Notes: generated from the sequence alone by a model not told the origin. A stretch of DNA of 64,000 nucleotides from Thauera butanivorans NBRC 103042 (GCF_001591165.1 NZ_BCUG01000009.1:1-64000); one strand, 5' to 3'. Positions 22,610-33,993 are shown, numbered from the stretch's first letter. Translations and numbers: made by a program.

Positions 22610-23407
22610 ATGACACAGGATTCGCAGACCAAGGACTGTGCCCTGCCGCTGGCCGGACGCCTGCTGGCCGTCACCCGGCCGCTGGAGCAGGCCGACGGGC
22701 TGTGCCGCCGCATCGAGGCCGCCGGCGGCAAGGCGATCCGCTTCCCGGTGCTGGGGATCGGGCCGGCGCCGGATCCTGCGCAGCTCGAAGCGATCGTGCC
22801 GCGGCTGGACGAATTCGATCTCGCCTTCTTCGTCAGCCCGAACGCCATTCACCATGCGCTCGAATTCATCCTCGCGCGCCGTGCCTGGCCTGCGACGCTG
22901 CGCGTGTCGACCGTCGGCAAGGGCAGCGGGAAAGTGCTGCGCCAGCGCGGCTTCGCCACCCCGATCGTGCCCGAGCACGGCTTCGACAGCGAGTCCGTGC
23001 TGGCCCTGGCGGAATTCGCCGCCGACGCCGTACGCGGCCGCAAGGTCGTGATCTTCCGCGGTGACGGCGGGCGCGATCTGATCCGGAACACTTTGCACGA
23101 ACGCGGCGCGCAGGCCGAGTACGTGACCTGCTACCGGCGCTACTGCCCGACGCCGGATCCTGCGCTGTTGCTGAAGCCTGCCGCCCGGGGCGAGCTTGCC
23201 GGGCTGCTGCTGACCAGCAGCGAGGGGGTACGCAATCTGGCGGCCATCCTTGGTGACGGGGGGATGCGTGCGCTGGCAGCGATCCCGGTGTTCGCATCGC
23301 ATGCGCGCATCGCGTCACAGGCGCGCGGGGCCGGTTTCGGCACGGTGATCGAGACTGCGGCCGGCGATGAAGGCCTGTTGCAGGCGTTGGCAGGATACTT
23401 TGGTTAA
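22610..23407 (+). CDS. hemD: uroporphyrinogen-III synthase
   Basis: 265 residues. It cyclises hydroxymethylbilane with inversion of ring D. Sequence conservation is low in this family, but LAVTRPLEQADGL at the start, DLAFFVSPNAIHHAL, VSTVGKGS, VVIFRGDGGRDLI and LLLTSSEGVRNL in order are typical of the two-domain fold. The ATG at 22610 is chosen over an in-frame start at 22565. It lies between hemC and hemX. Confidence 0.93.
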   Translation: MTQDSQTKDCALPLAGRLLAVTRPLEQADGLCRRIEAAGGKAIRFPVLGIGPAPDPAQLEAIVPRLDEFDLAFFVSPNAIHHALEFILARRAWPATLRVSTVGKGSGKVLRQRGFATPIVPEHGFDSESVLALAEFAADAVRGRKVVIFRGDGGRDLIRNTLHERGAQAEYVTCYRRYCPTPDPALLLKPAARGELAGLLLTSSEGVRNLAAILGDGGMRALAAIPVFASHARIASQARGAGFGTVIETAAGDEGLLQALAGYFG

Positions 23408-23417
23408 ACTCTCCGGC

Positions 23418-24710
23418 ATGAATACTGAACTTCCTGCCCTGACCCAGCCGCCCGGGGCGGCCAAATCCTCCAGTAAGGACGGTGCCATGCCCGAACAATC
23501 GACCGAACAAACATCGCCGCCGCCGGCTGGATCGGCGGCCCCCCGCCAGACCGTCGCCTGGTGGGCGCTGCTGCTGGCGCTTGCCGCCTGTGGCGCCGCG
23601 GGCTGGTCGGCTTGGCAGGCGCGCGATGTCCATGGGCAGTCGGCGCAGTTGCGCGAGACGCTCGCCAGCCGCCTCGCCGAAAGCGAAGGCCTGGCCGGCG
23701 AGGCGCGGGGCATCGTGCGCCAGCAGCAGGAAACCCTCGCCGCGCTGCAGGGCAAGCTGGGTGCGCTCGAATCCAAGGTCGAGGCCACCGAAGGCCAGGC
23801 CGCCGCGCTGGAAGCCCTGTACCAGGAGTTTTCCCGCTCGCGCGAGGATCGTGTCGTTGCCGAAGTCGAGCAGGCCGTCGCCCTGGCGGCGCAGCAATTG
23901 CAGCTCGCCGGCAATGTCGAGGCGGCGCTGATCGCCCTGAACCAGGCCGATGCCCGCCTCGCGCTTTACGATCGCGGCCAGTATGCGCCGCTGCGCCGCG
24001 CCCTGGCACGCGACATCGAAGCGCTGAAGCTGCAGCCGGTGGTCGATGTGCCCGGACTCGGCCTGCGTCTGGAGCGCCTGCTCGAACGCGCGGACGTGAT
24101 GCCGCTGGCCTTCGAGGGCCAGTTGCCGGCGCCGCAGCTTCCGCCCGAGGACCACACGGCCGTCCCGCCCGGCGGCGACTGGATGGCCAGGGGGCTCGGC
24201 TACGCGCGGGAGCTTGCCGCCGACGTCTGGCGTGAGATCCGCGGCCTGGTCCGCATGGAGCGGCTCGACCAGGACGATCCCGTGCTGCTGGCGCCGGCGC
24301 AGAACACTTTCCTGCGCGAGAACCTGAAGATCCGGCTGCTTACCGCGCGTCTCGGGCTGCTGGCGCGGGATGCGCGCACCTATGCCGCCGATCTCGCCCA
24401 GGCGCGCGCATGGGTCGAGCGTTTCTTCGATCTGCGGGACGAGCGCGTGCAAATGGTGCTGGAAGAACTGAAGGCGCTGGAGTCGGTTTCCATCCGTACC
24501 GAGCTGCCCACGCTGACCGAGAGCTTCGCCGCCCTGCGCGTGATGCAGGCGCGCGGCGAGCGTCCGGCGGCCCAGGAACCGGCGGCCGCCGTGCAAGCGC
24601 CCTCGCAGCCGACGCCTGCCGAGGAGACTCCTTCTGGGCAGGCCCCCGCCGAGCCGCCGGCCGCCAACCCCGTAGCCGAGGACGCGCCGGACGCGTCTCA
24701 GGCGCAGTGA
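23418..24710 (+). CDS. hemX: HemX, uroporphyrinogen-III C-methyltransferase-related membrane protein
   Basis: 430 residues. A Pro/Ser-rich N-terminus is followed by one membrane helix (about 44-62, WWALLLALAACGAAGW), a coiled-coil stretch (about 75-150, Gln/Glu-rich), a helical periplasmic domain, and an Ala/Pro-rich tail. The HemX family is often annotated as a methyltransferase but has no SAM motif here. The ATG at 23418 is ten bases after the hemD stop. Exact role is unknown; a scaffold for heme enzymes is a common guess. Confidence 0.9.
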   Translation: MNTELPALTQPPGAAKSSSKDGAMPEQSTEQTSPPPAGSAAPRQTVAWWALLLALAACGAAGWSAWQARDVHGQSAQLRETLASRLAESEGLAGEARGIVRQQQETLAALQGKLGALESKVEATEGQAAALEALYQEFSRSREDRVVAEVEQAVALAAQQLQLAGNVEAALIALNQADARLALYDRGQYAPLRRALARDIEALKLQPVVDVPGLGLRLERLLERADVMPLAFEGQLPAPQLPPEDHTAVPPGGDWMARGLGYARELAADVWREIRGLVRMERLDQDDPVLLAPAQNTFLRENLKIRLLTARLGLLARDARTYAADLAQARAWVERFFDLRDERVQMVLEELKALESVSIRTELPTLTESFAALRVMQARGERPAAQEPAAAVQAPSQPTPAEETPSGQAPAEPPAANPVAEDAPDASQAQ

Positions 24711-24720
24711 GGGGACGGCG

Positions 24721-25944
24721 ATGCGGACCCTGATCTGGATGATCGGCATCTTCGCCGTCGCGGTGGGCGTGGCGATGGTGGCCGGCCTCAACGACGGCTA
24801 CGTTCTGCTGGTGGCACCGCCGTGGCGCGTGCAGTTGTCCCTGAACCTGCTGGTGGTCATCGTCGTCGTCGGCTTTGCGCTCGGCTATGCGCTCGTCCGT
24901 GTCGTCAGCCGGACCCTGCAATTGCCGACCAGGGTGGCGCAGTGGCGCGAGCGGCGCCGGCGCGAACGTGCCGGACGCGCGCTGACGGATTCCGTCAATG
25001 CGCTGTTCGAAGGCCGCTTCTCGCAGTCGCTCAAGTCCGCATCGCGCGCCTACGAGACGGGCGAGGGGGCGTCGATGGCAGCGCTGGTCGCGGCGCGCGC
25101 CGCACATGCGATGCAGGACGAGCCGCGCTACCGCGAATGGCTCGGCAATGCGGCGAAGAAGGAAGCGAACGGCGATGTCGCGCGCCTGATGACCGAAGCG
25201 GAACTGGCCGTCGACGCCGGCCGCTTCGACGAGGCCGCGGCGCGGCTGGCGACGCTGCGCGAAGGCGGCCATCGCCATATCGCCATGCTGCGGCTGGAGG
25301 CGCGCGTGGCGTCGGCGCTGCGACGCTGGGAAGAACTGATCGGCACCGTCCGCCAGTTGCGCAAACACAAGGCATTGACCGATGAGCAGGCCGTGCCGCT
25401 GCTGCGCCGGGGGCATGTCGAGCGCATGCGCGAACTCGCCGGCGACAGCGAGGCGCTGGTCGATTACTGGAAGAACATTCCAGCCGGTGAGCTGCAGGAT
25501 CGCGGCCTGATCGAACGCGTGCTGCCGCTGCTGGCGAAAGCCGGGCGCGGCGAACTCGCACGCCGCCAGGTGGAGCATCTGCTCGACGAGCGCTGGGACT
25601 CCGATCTGGCGCGGCAATATGCGTACTGCGCCGAGAGCGAAGGCGAAAGCAGCGTGCGCGCCTGTCTGCAGAAAGCCGAAAGCTGGCTGCAGCAACAGCC
25701 GCGTGACGCGGGGCTGCTGTTCGCGCTCGGCCAGCTTTGCGTCCGTGCCCAGTTGTGGGGCAAGGCGCAGAGCTATCTCGAATCGTCGGTGAAGTACGGT
25801 CCGAGCGTCGACGCCTATCTCGCCCTGGCACACCTGCTGGAAAACCTCGAACGCAATGCCGAGGCCCAGCCCTACTATCGCGCAGCGGCCGAAATCGTTG
25901 CCGCCGGCGGACAGAAGAACGCCGTGGCGCTGCTGCCCGCCTGA
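24721..25944 (+). CDS. hemY: HemY, TPR-containing inner-membrane protein
   Basis: 407 residues. Two N-terminal membrane helices (about 4-22 and 40-60) are followed by a basic stretch and helical TPR-like repeats to the end, such as DAYLALAHLLENLERNAEAQPYYRAA. It is the proteobacterial HemY associated with late heme synthesis, distinct from the Bacillus protoporphyrinogen oxidase of the same name. It starts ten bases after hemX. A modest hairpin (CACCGGC/GCCGGTG, 25985-26004) follows. Confidence 0.92.
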   Translation: MRTLIWMIGIFAVAVGVAMVAGLNDGYVLLVAPPWRVQLSLNLLVVIVVVGFALGYALVRVVSRTLQLPTRVAQWRERRRRERAGRALTDSVNALFEGRFSQSLKSASRAYETGEGASMAALVAARAAHAMQDEPRYREWLGNAAKKEANGDVARLMTEAELAVDAGRFDEAAARLATLREGGHRHIAMLRLEARVASALRRWEELIGTVRQLRKHKALTDEQAVPLLRRGHVERMRELAGDSEALVDYWKNIPAGELQDRGLIERVLPLLAKAGRGELARRQVEHLLDERWDSDLARQYAYCAESEGESSVRACLQKAESWLQQQPRDAGLLFALGQLCVRAQLWGKAQSYLESSVKYGPSVDAYLALAHLLENLERNAEAQPYYRAAAEIVAAGGQKNAVALLPA

Positions 25945-26008
25945 GGGGGCTGCGCCACGCCGCGCTGCCGGAGCGGCCTGCCTGCACCGGCGGCGCGGCC
26001 GGTGGCTT

Positions 26009-26389
26009 TCAGGTGGAAGCCGGAGGGCAGGCACCCATCTCGACCAGGCCGCTGAAGCCGCCCCAGAACATCCGCATACCGTCGAAAGGCATGTCTTCCG
26101 GCTTGGTGCAGGTGATGCGGGGATCCTTCATCACCAGCGCGTTGATGCGGTCGCGCTCGGCGCGCGAAGCGTAGACGATCCACGAGAACACGGCCACTTC
26201 GTCGTCCTTGAGCTGTACGGCCTGCGGAAACGAAGTGATCTTGCCGGGCTGCACGTCGTCGCCCACGCATTCCCAATACTGCAGTGCGCCGTGTTCCATC
26301 CAGACCTCGCCGGCCTGCTGCGCAAGTGCGCGATAGGCATCCAGCTTGGCGCGGGGTACGGGCAGCACGAATCCATCGACGTAGTGCAT
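26009..26389 (-). CDS. DUF1428 family protein
   Basis: 126 residues. It begins MHYVDGFVLPVPRAKLDAYR and contains EYWECVGDD-like (QYWECVGDD) and FSWIVYASRAERDRIN segments, typical of DUF1428, a ferredoxin-like fold related to dimeric alpha-beta barrel proteins. Biochemical function is unknown. It follows the VOC gene on the same strand (88 bases) and the two may form an operon divergent from a TetR gene. Confidence 0.9.
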   Translation of the reverse strand: MHYVDGFVLPVPRAKLDAYRALAQQAGEVWMEHGALQYWECVGDDVQPGKITSFPQAVQLKDDEVAVFSWIVYASRAERDRINALVMKDPRITCTKPEDMPFDGMRMFWGGFSGLVEMGACPPAST

Positions 26390-26477
26390 GAGTCTCTCCT
26401 TTTGGGGTTGGGAAGGCGGCTTCAGCCATGGGGCGGAGAGGCCATGTGCCCATCCGCCGCAAGTGCTTCGGCCGTCG

Positions 26478-26915
26478 TCAGGCCTGCATGGCGACGTTGA
26501 CCATCCAGGGGGTTCCGAAGCGGTCCCTGGCCATGCCGAAGCCGGGTGACCAGAAAGTCTCGGCGAAGGGCATCATGCACTGTCCCCCTTGCGCCAGGGC
26601 ATCGAAAAGGCGCCGGCCCTCCGCCACGTCGGCGGCCTGGATCGATATCCACAGGCCCTGGGCCGGCTGGTAGCCGCCGCAGCTGCCATCGGCGCCGGGC
26701 ATGGCATCGGAGCCCATCAGCGACTGCTGCCCGATCTGCAGGTGCACATGCATGATCCCGTTTCTGGCCGGTTCGGGAACCGGCGGCATGCCTTCCATGG
26801 CGGGCATTTCGCCGAAGGTGGATTGGTGGACGATGCGGCCGCCGAACAGGTCGGCGTAGAAGGCGAAAGCTTCGGCGCAGTTGCCGTCGAAATTGAGATA
26901 AGGCGTGAACTCCAT
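26478..26915 (-). CDS. VOC superfamily protein (PhnB/3-demethylubiquinone methyltransferase-like)
   Basis: 145 residues. The start MEFTPYLNFDGNCAEAFAFYADLFGG and the end FWSPGFGMARDRFGTPWMVN match the PhnB-like branch of the glyoxalase/VOC fold. These are small dimeric proteins, mostly without known reaction. The ATG at 26915 is preferred over an upstream in-frame start because the family begins here. It is divergent from the TetR gene, which may regulate it. Confidence 0.88.
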   Translation of the reverse strand: MEFTPYLNFDGNCAEAFAFYADLFGGRIVHQSTFGEMPAMEGMPPVPEPARNGIMHVHLQIGQQSLMGSDAMPGADGSCGGYQPAQGLWISIQAADVAEGRRLFDALAQGGQCMMPFAETFWSPGFGMARDRFGTPWMVNVAMQA

Positions 26916-27086
26916 TGCTGTCTCCCGGGGCGAGGCTGGGGCATGGGCTGCCCAAGCGCGTGGTGAGCCGCCGCAAAGAGTGTGTGTGGACGGCGTGCAC
27001 ATAGGTTAGAATTCGATGTGAACGATGTCTACATGAATCGTGCTTCGCGCTTGTAAATAAATATTCCCTGCTGCCGAGAATTGCCC

Positions 27087-27719
27087 ATGTCCATCGCTGC
27101 CCGCTCGACCTATCACCATGGCGACCTGAGGACGGCACTGGTCGAGGCCGGCATGGCGCTGGTGCGCGAGGGCGGGCCGCAGGCGCTGGTGTTGCGCGAG
27201 GCGACGCGCCGTGCAGGCGTGACGCCCAATGCGGCCTATCGCCATTTCGCCAACCACCAGGCCTTGTTCGAGGCGGTGCGCGCAGCGGTGCTGGGCGTGC
27301 TGGCAGCGGCGATGGAAGCCGAACTGCGGCAGGCGGAGGGACTGAGGGACCCCGCCGAGCGGGCACGTGGCATGCTGGCGGCCGTGGGGCGCGGCTACCT
27401 GGGCTTCGCGCAGGCCGAGACGGGGTGGTTCCGCACGGCGTTCGCGTTCGGCGTGCACGACGTCGAAGTGCCTGCCGACCCGGCGCGCACTGCTGCCAAG
27501 GGGCTCAATCCCTTCGAATTGCTGGGCCATGCGCTGGATGCGATGGTGCATGCCGGCGTGCTGCCTGCCGAGCGGCGGCCCGGTGCGGAGTATCTGGCTT
27601 GGTCGGCAGTGCATGGCATGGCGCTGCTGATCATCGATGGGCCGCTGCGGAACGCATCAGCCGAGCAGCAGCAGGTGCTGGGCGCCCGTCTGCTGCGCAT
27701 GGTCGAACTGGGTTTGTGA
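27087..27719 (+). CDS. TetR family transcriptional regulator
   Basis: 210 residues. The HTH lies at about 15-58 (STYHHGDLRTALVEAGMALV, RRAGVTPNAAYRHFANHQALFEAV). The C-terminal ligand domain resembles the WHG-type TetR group. The ATG at 27087 follows an in-frame TTG at 27081. The 171-base divergent gap to the VOC gene contains GATGTGAAC and GATGTCTAC (27015-27031) and ATGTCTACAT, possible operator material. Its ligand is unknown; VOC and DUF1428 are the likely targets. Confidence 0.88.
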   Translation: MSIAARSTYHHGDLRTALVEAGMALVREGGPQALVLREATRRAGVTPNAAYRHFANHQALFEAVRAAVLGVLAAAMEAELRQAEGLRDPAERARGMLAAVGRGYLGFAQAETGWFRTAFAFGVHDVEVPADPARTAAKGLNPFELLGHALDAMVHAGVLPAERRPGAEYLAWSAVHGMALLIIDGPLRNASAEQQQVLGARLLRMVELGL

Positions 27720-27772
27720 ATCCTGCAGCTACGGCGCGGAGAAGGCGGTGCGGAGGCCCGGGCGGTCCGGAA

Positions 27773-28138
27773 TCACGCCGCGGCGCCGGGCAGCAATGCC
27801 TCGACCAGCTCGGCCGGGCGGCACAGCCGCACACCGCGCGGCGTGATGACGATGGGCCGGTTGATCAGTACGGGCGTGGCCACCATGGCGGCGGCCAGCT
27901 GGGCATCGGTGAGCGAAGGATCGTCCAGACCTTGTTCGAGGTATTCTGGCTGCTTGGTGCGCAGCAGCGCACGCAGCGGTTCGCCGGTGGCCTGCGCCAG
28001 CGCCTGCAGTTCGCCGGGGGAAGGCGGCGTCTTCAGGTACTCGACGATGTTCGGTTCTGCACCGCTGGCCCGGATCATCTCCAGCACGGTGCGCGAAGTG
28101 CCGCAGCGCGGGTTGTGGAAGATCGTGATGTCGCTCAT
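27773..28138 (-). CDS. arsC: arsenate reductase, glutaredoxin-linked ArsC type
   Basis: 121 residues. It starts MSDITIFHNPRCGTSR with the catalytic Cys at position 12, then LLRTKQPEY and NRPIVITPRGVRLCRP with the conserved arginines. It reduces arsenate to arsenite using glutathione/glutaredoxin. No arsR or arsB is adjacent, so it may be a housekeeping YfgD/ArsC-like copy. It lies 51 bases after hemF on the same strand. Confidence 0.9.
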   Translation of the reverse strand: MSDITIFHNPRCGTSRTVLEMIRASGAEPNIVEYLKTPPSPGELQALAQATGEPLRALLRTKQPEYLEQGLDDPSLTDAQLAAAMVATPVLINRPIVITPRGVRLCRPAELVEALLPGAAA

Positions 28139-28189
28139 GCCGTTTCCAATGAATCGAAGTCTGCGTGGGGGCTGTTCAGGCCCTGGTTT

Positions 28190-29104
<915 letters not shown>

Positions 29105-29437
29105 TCAGCTCTTGTCGTCGATCGGAGCCTCGGCGGCACCGGCCTTGGTGGCGGCGACGGCGGCTGCGCAGGCGGCGGTATCGGCGAACATCGGGCTGGT
29201 GCCGACGATCTGGCCGTTGCTCGCTTTCAGGTTGAAGTAGGGACGGCCGTCGGAAGCCGTCTTGATGTCGTAGCGTTCGTCTTCGCCGGCGTTCCTGCGC
29301 ACCGACTCGATGCCGTTGGTGCAGCTGGCCTTGGCGTTGTAGCCTTCGCTGCGAACCAGGGTCTTGCCGTCCGCGTTGAGCAGCTTGAAGTGGAACTCGC
29401 CCTTGTCATTCCTGGTGATCTCGAACCTGACGGACAT
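29105..29437 (-). CDS. yegP: YegP-like protein with two DUF1508 repeats
   Basis: 110 residues from the ATG at 29437. It has two tandem beta-rich DUF1508 units: FEITRNDKGEFHFKLLNADG, then YDIKTASDGRPYFNLKASNG. The repeat is followed by an Ala-rich tail. Length is typical of YegP. An upstream in-frame start is not supported by the family N-terminus. The function is unknown; it sits immediately before hemF. Confidence 0.9.
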   Translation of the reverse strand: MSVRFEITRNDKGEFHFKLLNADGKTLVRSEGYNAKASCTNGIESVRRNAGEDERYDIKTASDGRPYFNLKASNGQIVGTSPMFADTAACAAAVAATKAGAAEAPIDDKS

Positions 29438-29579
29438 CTGCGCCTCCATGGCATCGGGTTGTGGTGGTGAGCGCCGGACCGGCGCGCGCCTAGCATAGCC
29501 CGGAAGCACGCTCTTGTCCGTGGCCGATGGTACGGGCGTGCGGGATGATCGGCCTCCCGCCGTGCCGGCGAGAGGTCGA

Positions 29580-30875
29580 TCAGGTCTTGCGGGCGAGGGC
29601 GCGGTGGCCGATGTCGCGGCGGTACTGGCGGCCGTCGAAGGCGATGCCGTCGGCCACCTGGTATGCGTTTTTCTGCGCGGTGCGCACGTTGTCGCCCAGC
29701 GCGGTCACGCACAGCACGCGTCCGCCGGCAGTGACGACCGTGCCATCGCGCTCGGCGGTACCGGCATGGAAAACGTGCGTGTTCTCGGCGTCGTTCGCGG
29801 GCAGGCCGCTGATCGGGTCGCCCTTGCGCGGACTGGCGGGGTAGCCGGCCGCAGCCAGTACGACGCCGAGGGCGAAGCGCCGGTCCCATTCGGCTTCGGC
29901 CTGGTCGAGCTTGCCGGCGATGGCGGCTTCGACCAGGTCGGACAGATCGGTCTTCAGGCGCATCATGATCGGCTGCGTCTCGGGGTCGCCCATGCGGCAG
30001 TTGAACTCCACCACGCGCGGATGACCTTCACCGTCGATCATCAGGCCAGCGTACAGGAAACCGGTGTAGGGCAGGCCGTCGGCGGCCATGCCGGCCAGCG
30101 TCGGATCGATGATCTCGCGCATCACCCGCGCGTGGACTTCGGGGGTGACGACGGGAGCGGGAGAATAGGCGCCCATGCCGCCGGTGTTCGGGCCTTCGTC
30201 GCCGTCCTTCAGGCGCTTGTGGTCCTGGCTGGTCGCCAGCGCCAGGGCATGCCTGCCGTCGGCCATGACGATGAAGCTGGCTTCCTCGCCGGCCATGAAT
30301 TCCTCGATGACCACGCGGGCGCCGGCTTCGCCGTAATCCACGCCCAGCTGGTTGTCCAGCAGCATCATGTCGATCGCGGCGTGCGCTTCGTCCGCTGTCA
30401 TCGCCACCACCACGCCCTTGCCGGCGGCGAGGCCGTCGGCCTTGATCACGATCGGCGCGCCTTCGGCGTCGATGTAGGCATGGGCCGCGGCGGCGTCGGA
30501 GAAGGTCTGGTACTTCGCCGTCGGGATGCCGTGGCGGACCAGGAACTGCTTGGCGAAATCCTTCGAGCTTTCGAGCTGGGCAGCAGCCCTGGTCGGGCCG
30601 AAGATCGCCAGCCCGGCGGCGCGGAAGGCGTCGACGACGCCGGCCGCCAGCGGCGCTTCGGGGCCGACCACGGTGAACGCGACCTGTTCGCGGCGCGCCA
30701 GCTCGACCAGTTCGGCCACGGCGGTGGCGCCGACATCGACGTTCTGCACCTTGGGCTCGCGCGAGGTGCCGGGGTTGCCCGGCGCCACCAGCACGCGGGT
30801 GACCTTGGGCGACTGGGCGAGCTTCCAGGCCAGCGCGTGTTCGCGGCCGCCGGAACCGATGACGAGGACTTTCAT
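29580..30875 (-). CDS. purD: phosphoribosylamine-glycine ligase
   Basis: 431 residues; second step of purine synthesis (GAR synthetase), ATP-grasp fold. [69 protein letters not shown] and [12 protein letters not shown] are diagnostic. The ATG at 30875 is the family start; the open frame upstream is not coding. It is downstream of purH on the same strand (140 bases). Confidence 0.97.
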   Translation of the reverse strand: MKVLVIGSGGREHALAWKLAQSPKVTRVLVAPGNPGTSREPKVQNVDVGATAVAELVELARREQVAFTVVGPEAPLAAGVVDAFRAAGLAIFGPTRAAAQLESSKDFAKQFLVRHGIPTAKYQTFSDAAAAHAYIDAEGAPIVIKADGLAAGKGVVVAMTADEAHAAIDMMLLDNQLGVDYGEAGARVVIEEFMAGEEASFIVMADGRHALALATSQDHKRLKDGDEGPNTGGMGAYSPAPVVTPEVHARVMREIIDPTLAGMAADGLPYTGFLYAGLMIDGEGHPRVVEFNCRMGDPETQPIMMRLKTDLSDLVEAAIAGKLDQAEAEWDRRFALGVVLAAAGYPASPRKGDPISGLPANDAENTHVFHAGTAERDGTVVTAGGRVLCVTALGDNVRTAQKNAYQVADGIAFDGRQYRRDIGHRALARKT

Positions 30876-31015
30876 GGATTGCTCCGAGTTTCTGCTGGGT
30901 TGGTGCGTACCGGCCTGCCGCCGAAGCGATGACGGCGCAGCCCGGTCTTGCCGCGCTACGGCACTGTCTGCGGCTTCGCGTCTTGTTCTCGCTTCGAATG
31001 CAAACCGGCTATGTA

Positions 31016-32611
31016 TCAGTGACGGAAGTGGCGGAAACCGGTGAACACCATCGCGATGTTCTGCTCGTCGGCCGCGGCGATCACTTCGGCATCGCGCATC
31101 GAGCCGCCCGGCTGGATCACCGCGGTGGCGCCGGCCTGGGCGAGCACGTCGAGGCCGTCGCGGAAGGGGAAGAAGGCATCCGAAGCGACCACGCAGCCCG
31201 AAATGACCAGGCCGGCGTTCTCGGCCTTGATTTTGGCGATGCGGGCGGAATCGACGCGGCTCATCTGGCCGGCGCCGACGCCGATGGTCATGCCATCCTT
31301 GCAATAGACGATGGCGTTGGACTTGACGTACTTGGCCACGCGCCAGGCGAACAACATGTCGCGCAGTTCGGTTTCGGTCGGTGCGCGCCTGGTGACGATC
31401 TTCAGGTCGGCGAGCTGGATGCGGGCCTCGTCGGCGCTCTGCACCAGCAGGCCGCCGCCGACGCGCTTGTAGTCGAAGGCGCCGGCGGGCTGGCCGAGCG
31501 GGCAGCTCAGCACGCGCACGTTCTGCTTGGCGCGCAGCAGTTCCAGCGCCTCGGCGGTATAGGACGGGGCGATCAGCACTTCGAGGAACTGTGCCGACAC
31601 CGCTTCGGCGGCGGCGCGGTCGACTTCGCCGTTGAAGGCGATGATGCCGCCGAAGGCCGAAGTGGGGTCGGTGGAGAAGGCCTTCTTGTAGGCTTCCAGA
31701 GGGTTCGCGCCCAGTGCCACGCCACAGGGGTTGGCGTGCTTGACGATGACGCAGGCCGAGGCCGCGCCGTCGCGATCGAAGGCCTTGACGCATTCCCAGG
31801 CGGCATCGGCGTCGGCGATGTTGTTGTACGACAGCTCCTTGCCCTGCAGCTGGGTGTAGCCGGCGATGCCGCCTTCGGCCGCGCCCGGCTGGCGGTAGAA
31901 GGCCGCGCTCTGGTGCGGGTTCTCGCCGTAGCGCAGGTCCTGCACCTTGTCGAAGGCCAGTTGCAGGCGCTCGGGATAGGTCTGCAGCGAGACGTCGCCG
32001 GCCTCGTTGGTGACCAGCGCGGTGAGGTAGTTGGAGATCGCCGAATCGTAGCGCGCGGTGTGGGTGAAGGCCTTCACCGCCAGCGCGAAGCGGGTCTTGT
32101 GGCTGAGCTTGCCGCCGTTCGACTTCAACTCGGCGACGATGCCCTCGTAGTCCTCGGGATCGGTGACGATGCCGACGCCGCCTTCCTCGTTGCCGTGGTT
32201 CTTGGCCGCGGCGCGGACCATGGTCGGGCCGCCGATGTCGATGTTCTCGATCGCGTCTTCCAGCGTGCAGTCGGGCTTGGCGACGGTCTGCTGGAAGGGG
32301 TAGAGGTTCACCACCACCAGGTCGATGCGGCCGATGTCGTGCGCGGCGATGGTGTCCATGTGCTCGGCCAGGTCGCGGCGGGCGAGGATGCCGCCGTGCA
32401 CTTTCGGGTGCAGGGTCTTGACGCGGCCGTCGAGCATTTCCGGGAAGCCGGTGTGCTCGGATACGTCGGTGACGTCGAGGCCGGCTTCGCGCAGCAGGCT
32501 GGCGGTGCCGCCGGTCGACAGCAGCTTGATGCCGAGGCCGGCGAGTTCGCGCGCAAAGTCGAGCACGCCGTGTTTGTCGGAGACACTGATCAGGGCTTGG
32601 GTGACGTTCAT
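31016..32611 (-). CDS. purH: bifunctional AICAR formyltransferase/IMP cyclohydrolase
   Basis: 531 residues; last two steps to IMP. The N-terminal MGS-like cyclohydrolase domain (about 1-200) contains [36 protein letters not shown] and [12 protein letters not shown]-like sequence. The C-terminal transformylase domain contains [35 protein letters not shown] and a late FFPFRDGLD. It lies 93 bases after fis in the classical dusB-fis-purH order. Confidence 0.97.
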   Translation of the reverse strand: MNVTQALISVSDKHGVLDFARELAGLGIKLLSTGGTASLLREAGLDVTDVSEHTGFPEMLDGRVKTLHPKVHGGILARRDLAEHMDTIAAHDIGRIDLVVVNLYPFQQTVAKPDCTLEDAIENIDIGGPTMVRAAAKNHGNEEGGVGIVTDPEDYEGIVAELKSNGGKLSHKTRFALAVKAFTHTARYDSAISNYLTALVTNEAGDVSLQTYPERLQLAFDKVQDLRYGENPHQSAAFYRQPGAAEGGIAGYTQLQGKELSYNNIADADAAWECVKAFDRDGAASACVIVKHANPCGVALGANPLEAYKKAFSTDPTSAFGGIIAFNGEVDRAAAEAVSAQFLEVLIAPSYTAEALELLRAKQNVRVLSCPLGQPAGAFDYKRVGGGLLVQSADEARIQLADLKIVTRRAPTETELRDMLFAWRVAKYVKSNAIVYCKDGMTIGVGAGQMSRVDSARIAKIKAENAGLVISGCVVASDAFFPFRDGLDVLAQAGATAVIQPGGSMRDAEVIAAADEQNIAMVFTGFRHFRH

Positions 32612-32704
32612 CGTGGGATCGGAAGCGAAGAGGGGAAACGTGGGAAGGGGGGCGGCTGAGCGGGGGAGGCGGGCGGCCGTCGTGATGCATGGCGGCCGTG
32701 CTTC

Positions 32705-32944
32705 TCACAGCAGTTCGTAGTCGGTCAGCTTGCGGCGCAGCGTGTTGCGGTTGATGCCGAGCATCTCGGCGGCGACGGTCTGGTTGCCGCCGGCCTGTTG
32801 CAGCACGAACTGCAGCATCGGGCGCTCGACGTTGCGGATCACCATGTCGTGGATGGCGGCCGGTTTCTCGCCGTCGAGGTCGCGGAAGTATTGATCCAGC
32901 GTGCGGACGACGGCGTCCGCGATCTCGTTGCTGCGGCTGGTCAT
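32705..32944 (-). CDS. fis: nucleoid-associated regulator Fis
   Basis: 79 residues. The C-terminal HTH is nearly canonical: [22 protein letters not shown]. The N-terminal half is the dimerisation part. The ATG overlaps the dusB stop (ATGA), as in the conserved dusB-fis operon, which couples Fis levels to growth. Betaproteobacterial Fis is shorter than the 98-residue E. coli form, so the length is normal. Confidence 0.95.
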   Translation of the reverse strand: MTSRSNEIADAVVRTLDQYFRDLDGEKPAAIHDMVIRNVERPMLQFVLQQAGGNQTVAAEMLGINRNTLRRKLTDYELL

Positions 32945-33993
32945 GCTGCGAGTTCCTGCGGAAGTTCGGCCTCGTAGCTCAGGCGGGCGTCGGTTTCGGC
33001 GAGCTGGCCGAAGAACGCGTCGACCGCGGCGAGCTGCGCGGGAATGTCGGGAATCTGGTTCATCGCGCGGCGGAAGGCGGCGGAGCCGACCAGGCCCTTG
33101 GTGTACCAGGATATGTGCTTGCGGGCGATCTTGACGCCGCGGTCCTCGCCGTAGAAACCGTACAGGTCGGCCAGGTGTTCGCGGCAAACGCGGTGGATTT
33201 CGCTGACGAGCGGCGGCGGCAACAGTTCGCCGGTGTTCAGATAGTGCTCGATCTCGCGGAAGATCCACGGCCGGCCTTGCGCGGCGCGGCCGATCATGAC
33301 ACCGTCGGCGCCGGTGTAGTCGAGCACGAACTTCGCCTTCTCGGGTGTGGTGATGTCGCCGTTGGCGATCACCGGAATCTTCACCAATGTCTTGACCTGG
33401 GCGATGGTGTCGTATTCGGCTTCGCCCATGTACTGGTCGGCGCGCGTGCGGCCGTGGATGGCGATGGCGCGGATGCCGGACTCCTCGGCGATGCGGGCGA
33501 TGACCGGCGCATTCTTGTTCTGCCGGTTCCAGCCGGTGCGGAACTTCAGCGTCACCGGTGTGTGCGGCACGGCCGCGACCACGGCTTCGAGGATGCGTGC
33601 GACCAGCGGCTCGTCCTGCATCAGCGCCGAGCCTGCCATCACGTTGCACACCTTCTTGGCCGGGCAGCCCATGTTGATGTCGATGATCTGCGCGCCGCGG
33701 TCGGCGTTGTGGCGTGCGGCTTCTGCCATCATCGCCGGGTCGGCGCCGGCGATCTGCACCGAGATCGGATCGACTTCGCCGTCGTGGTTGGCGCGGCGCT
33801 GGGTCTTCTCGCTGCCATAGAGCAGGGAGTTGGAGGTGACCATCTCGGACACGGCGACGCCTGCGCCGAGCTTCTTGCACAACTGGCGGAAAGGGCGATC
33901 CGTCACTCCGGCCATCGGAGCGACGAAAAGATTGTTACGCAGAGTGAAGCCGGCGAACTGCATGCTGGGGTCGAGCGGGGGAAAACGGTGCAT
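32941..33993 (-). CDS. dusB: tRNA-dihydrouridine synthase B
   Basis: 350 residues; a flavoprotein reducing uridines in tRNA. It has the FMN-barrel start [19 protein letters not shown], the catalytic Cys in [13 protein letters not shown], and [23 protein letters not shown] and [13 protein letters not shown] in order. An internal ATG at 33963 ([11 protein letters not shown]) is an alternative start. It overlaps fis and leads the dusB-fis-purH series. Confidence 0.95.
   Translation of the reverse strand: MHRFPPLDPSMQFAGFTLRNNLFVAPMAGVTDRPFRQLCKKLGAGVAVSEMVTSNSLLYGSEKTQRRANHDGEVDPISVQIAGADPAMMAEAARHNADRGAQIIDINMGCPAKKVCNVMAGSALMQDEPLVARILEAVVAAVPHTPVTLKFRTGWNRQNKNAPVIARIAEESGIRAIAIHGRTRADQYMGEAEYDTIAQVKTLVKIPVIANGDITTPEKAKFVLDYTGADGVMIGRAAQGRPWIFREIEHYLNTGELLPPPLVSEIHRVCREHLADLYGFYGEDRGVKIARKHISWYTKGLVGSAAFRRAMNQIPDIPAQLAAVDAFFGQLAETDARLSYEAELPQELAA

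Noticed and set aside
29580-32708. A 1042-residue fused frame ending in purD
   Set aside because: The upstream part is out-of-frame purH; the purD start at 30875 is clear.
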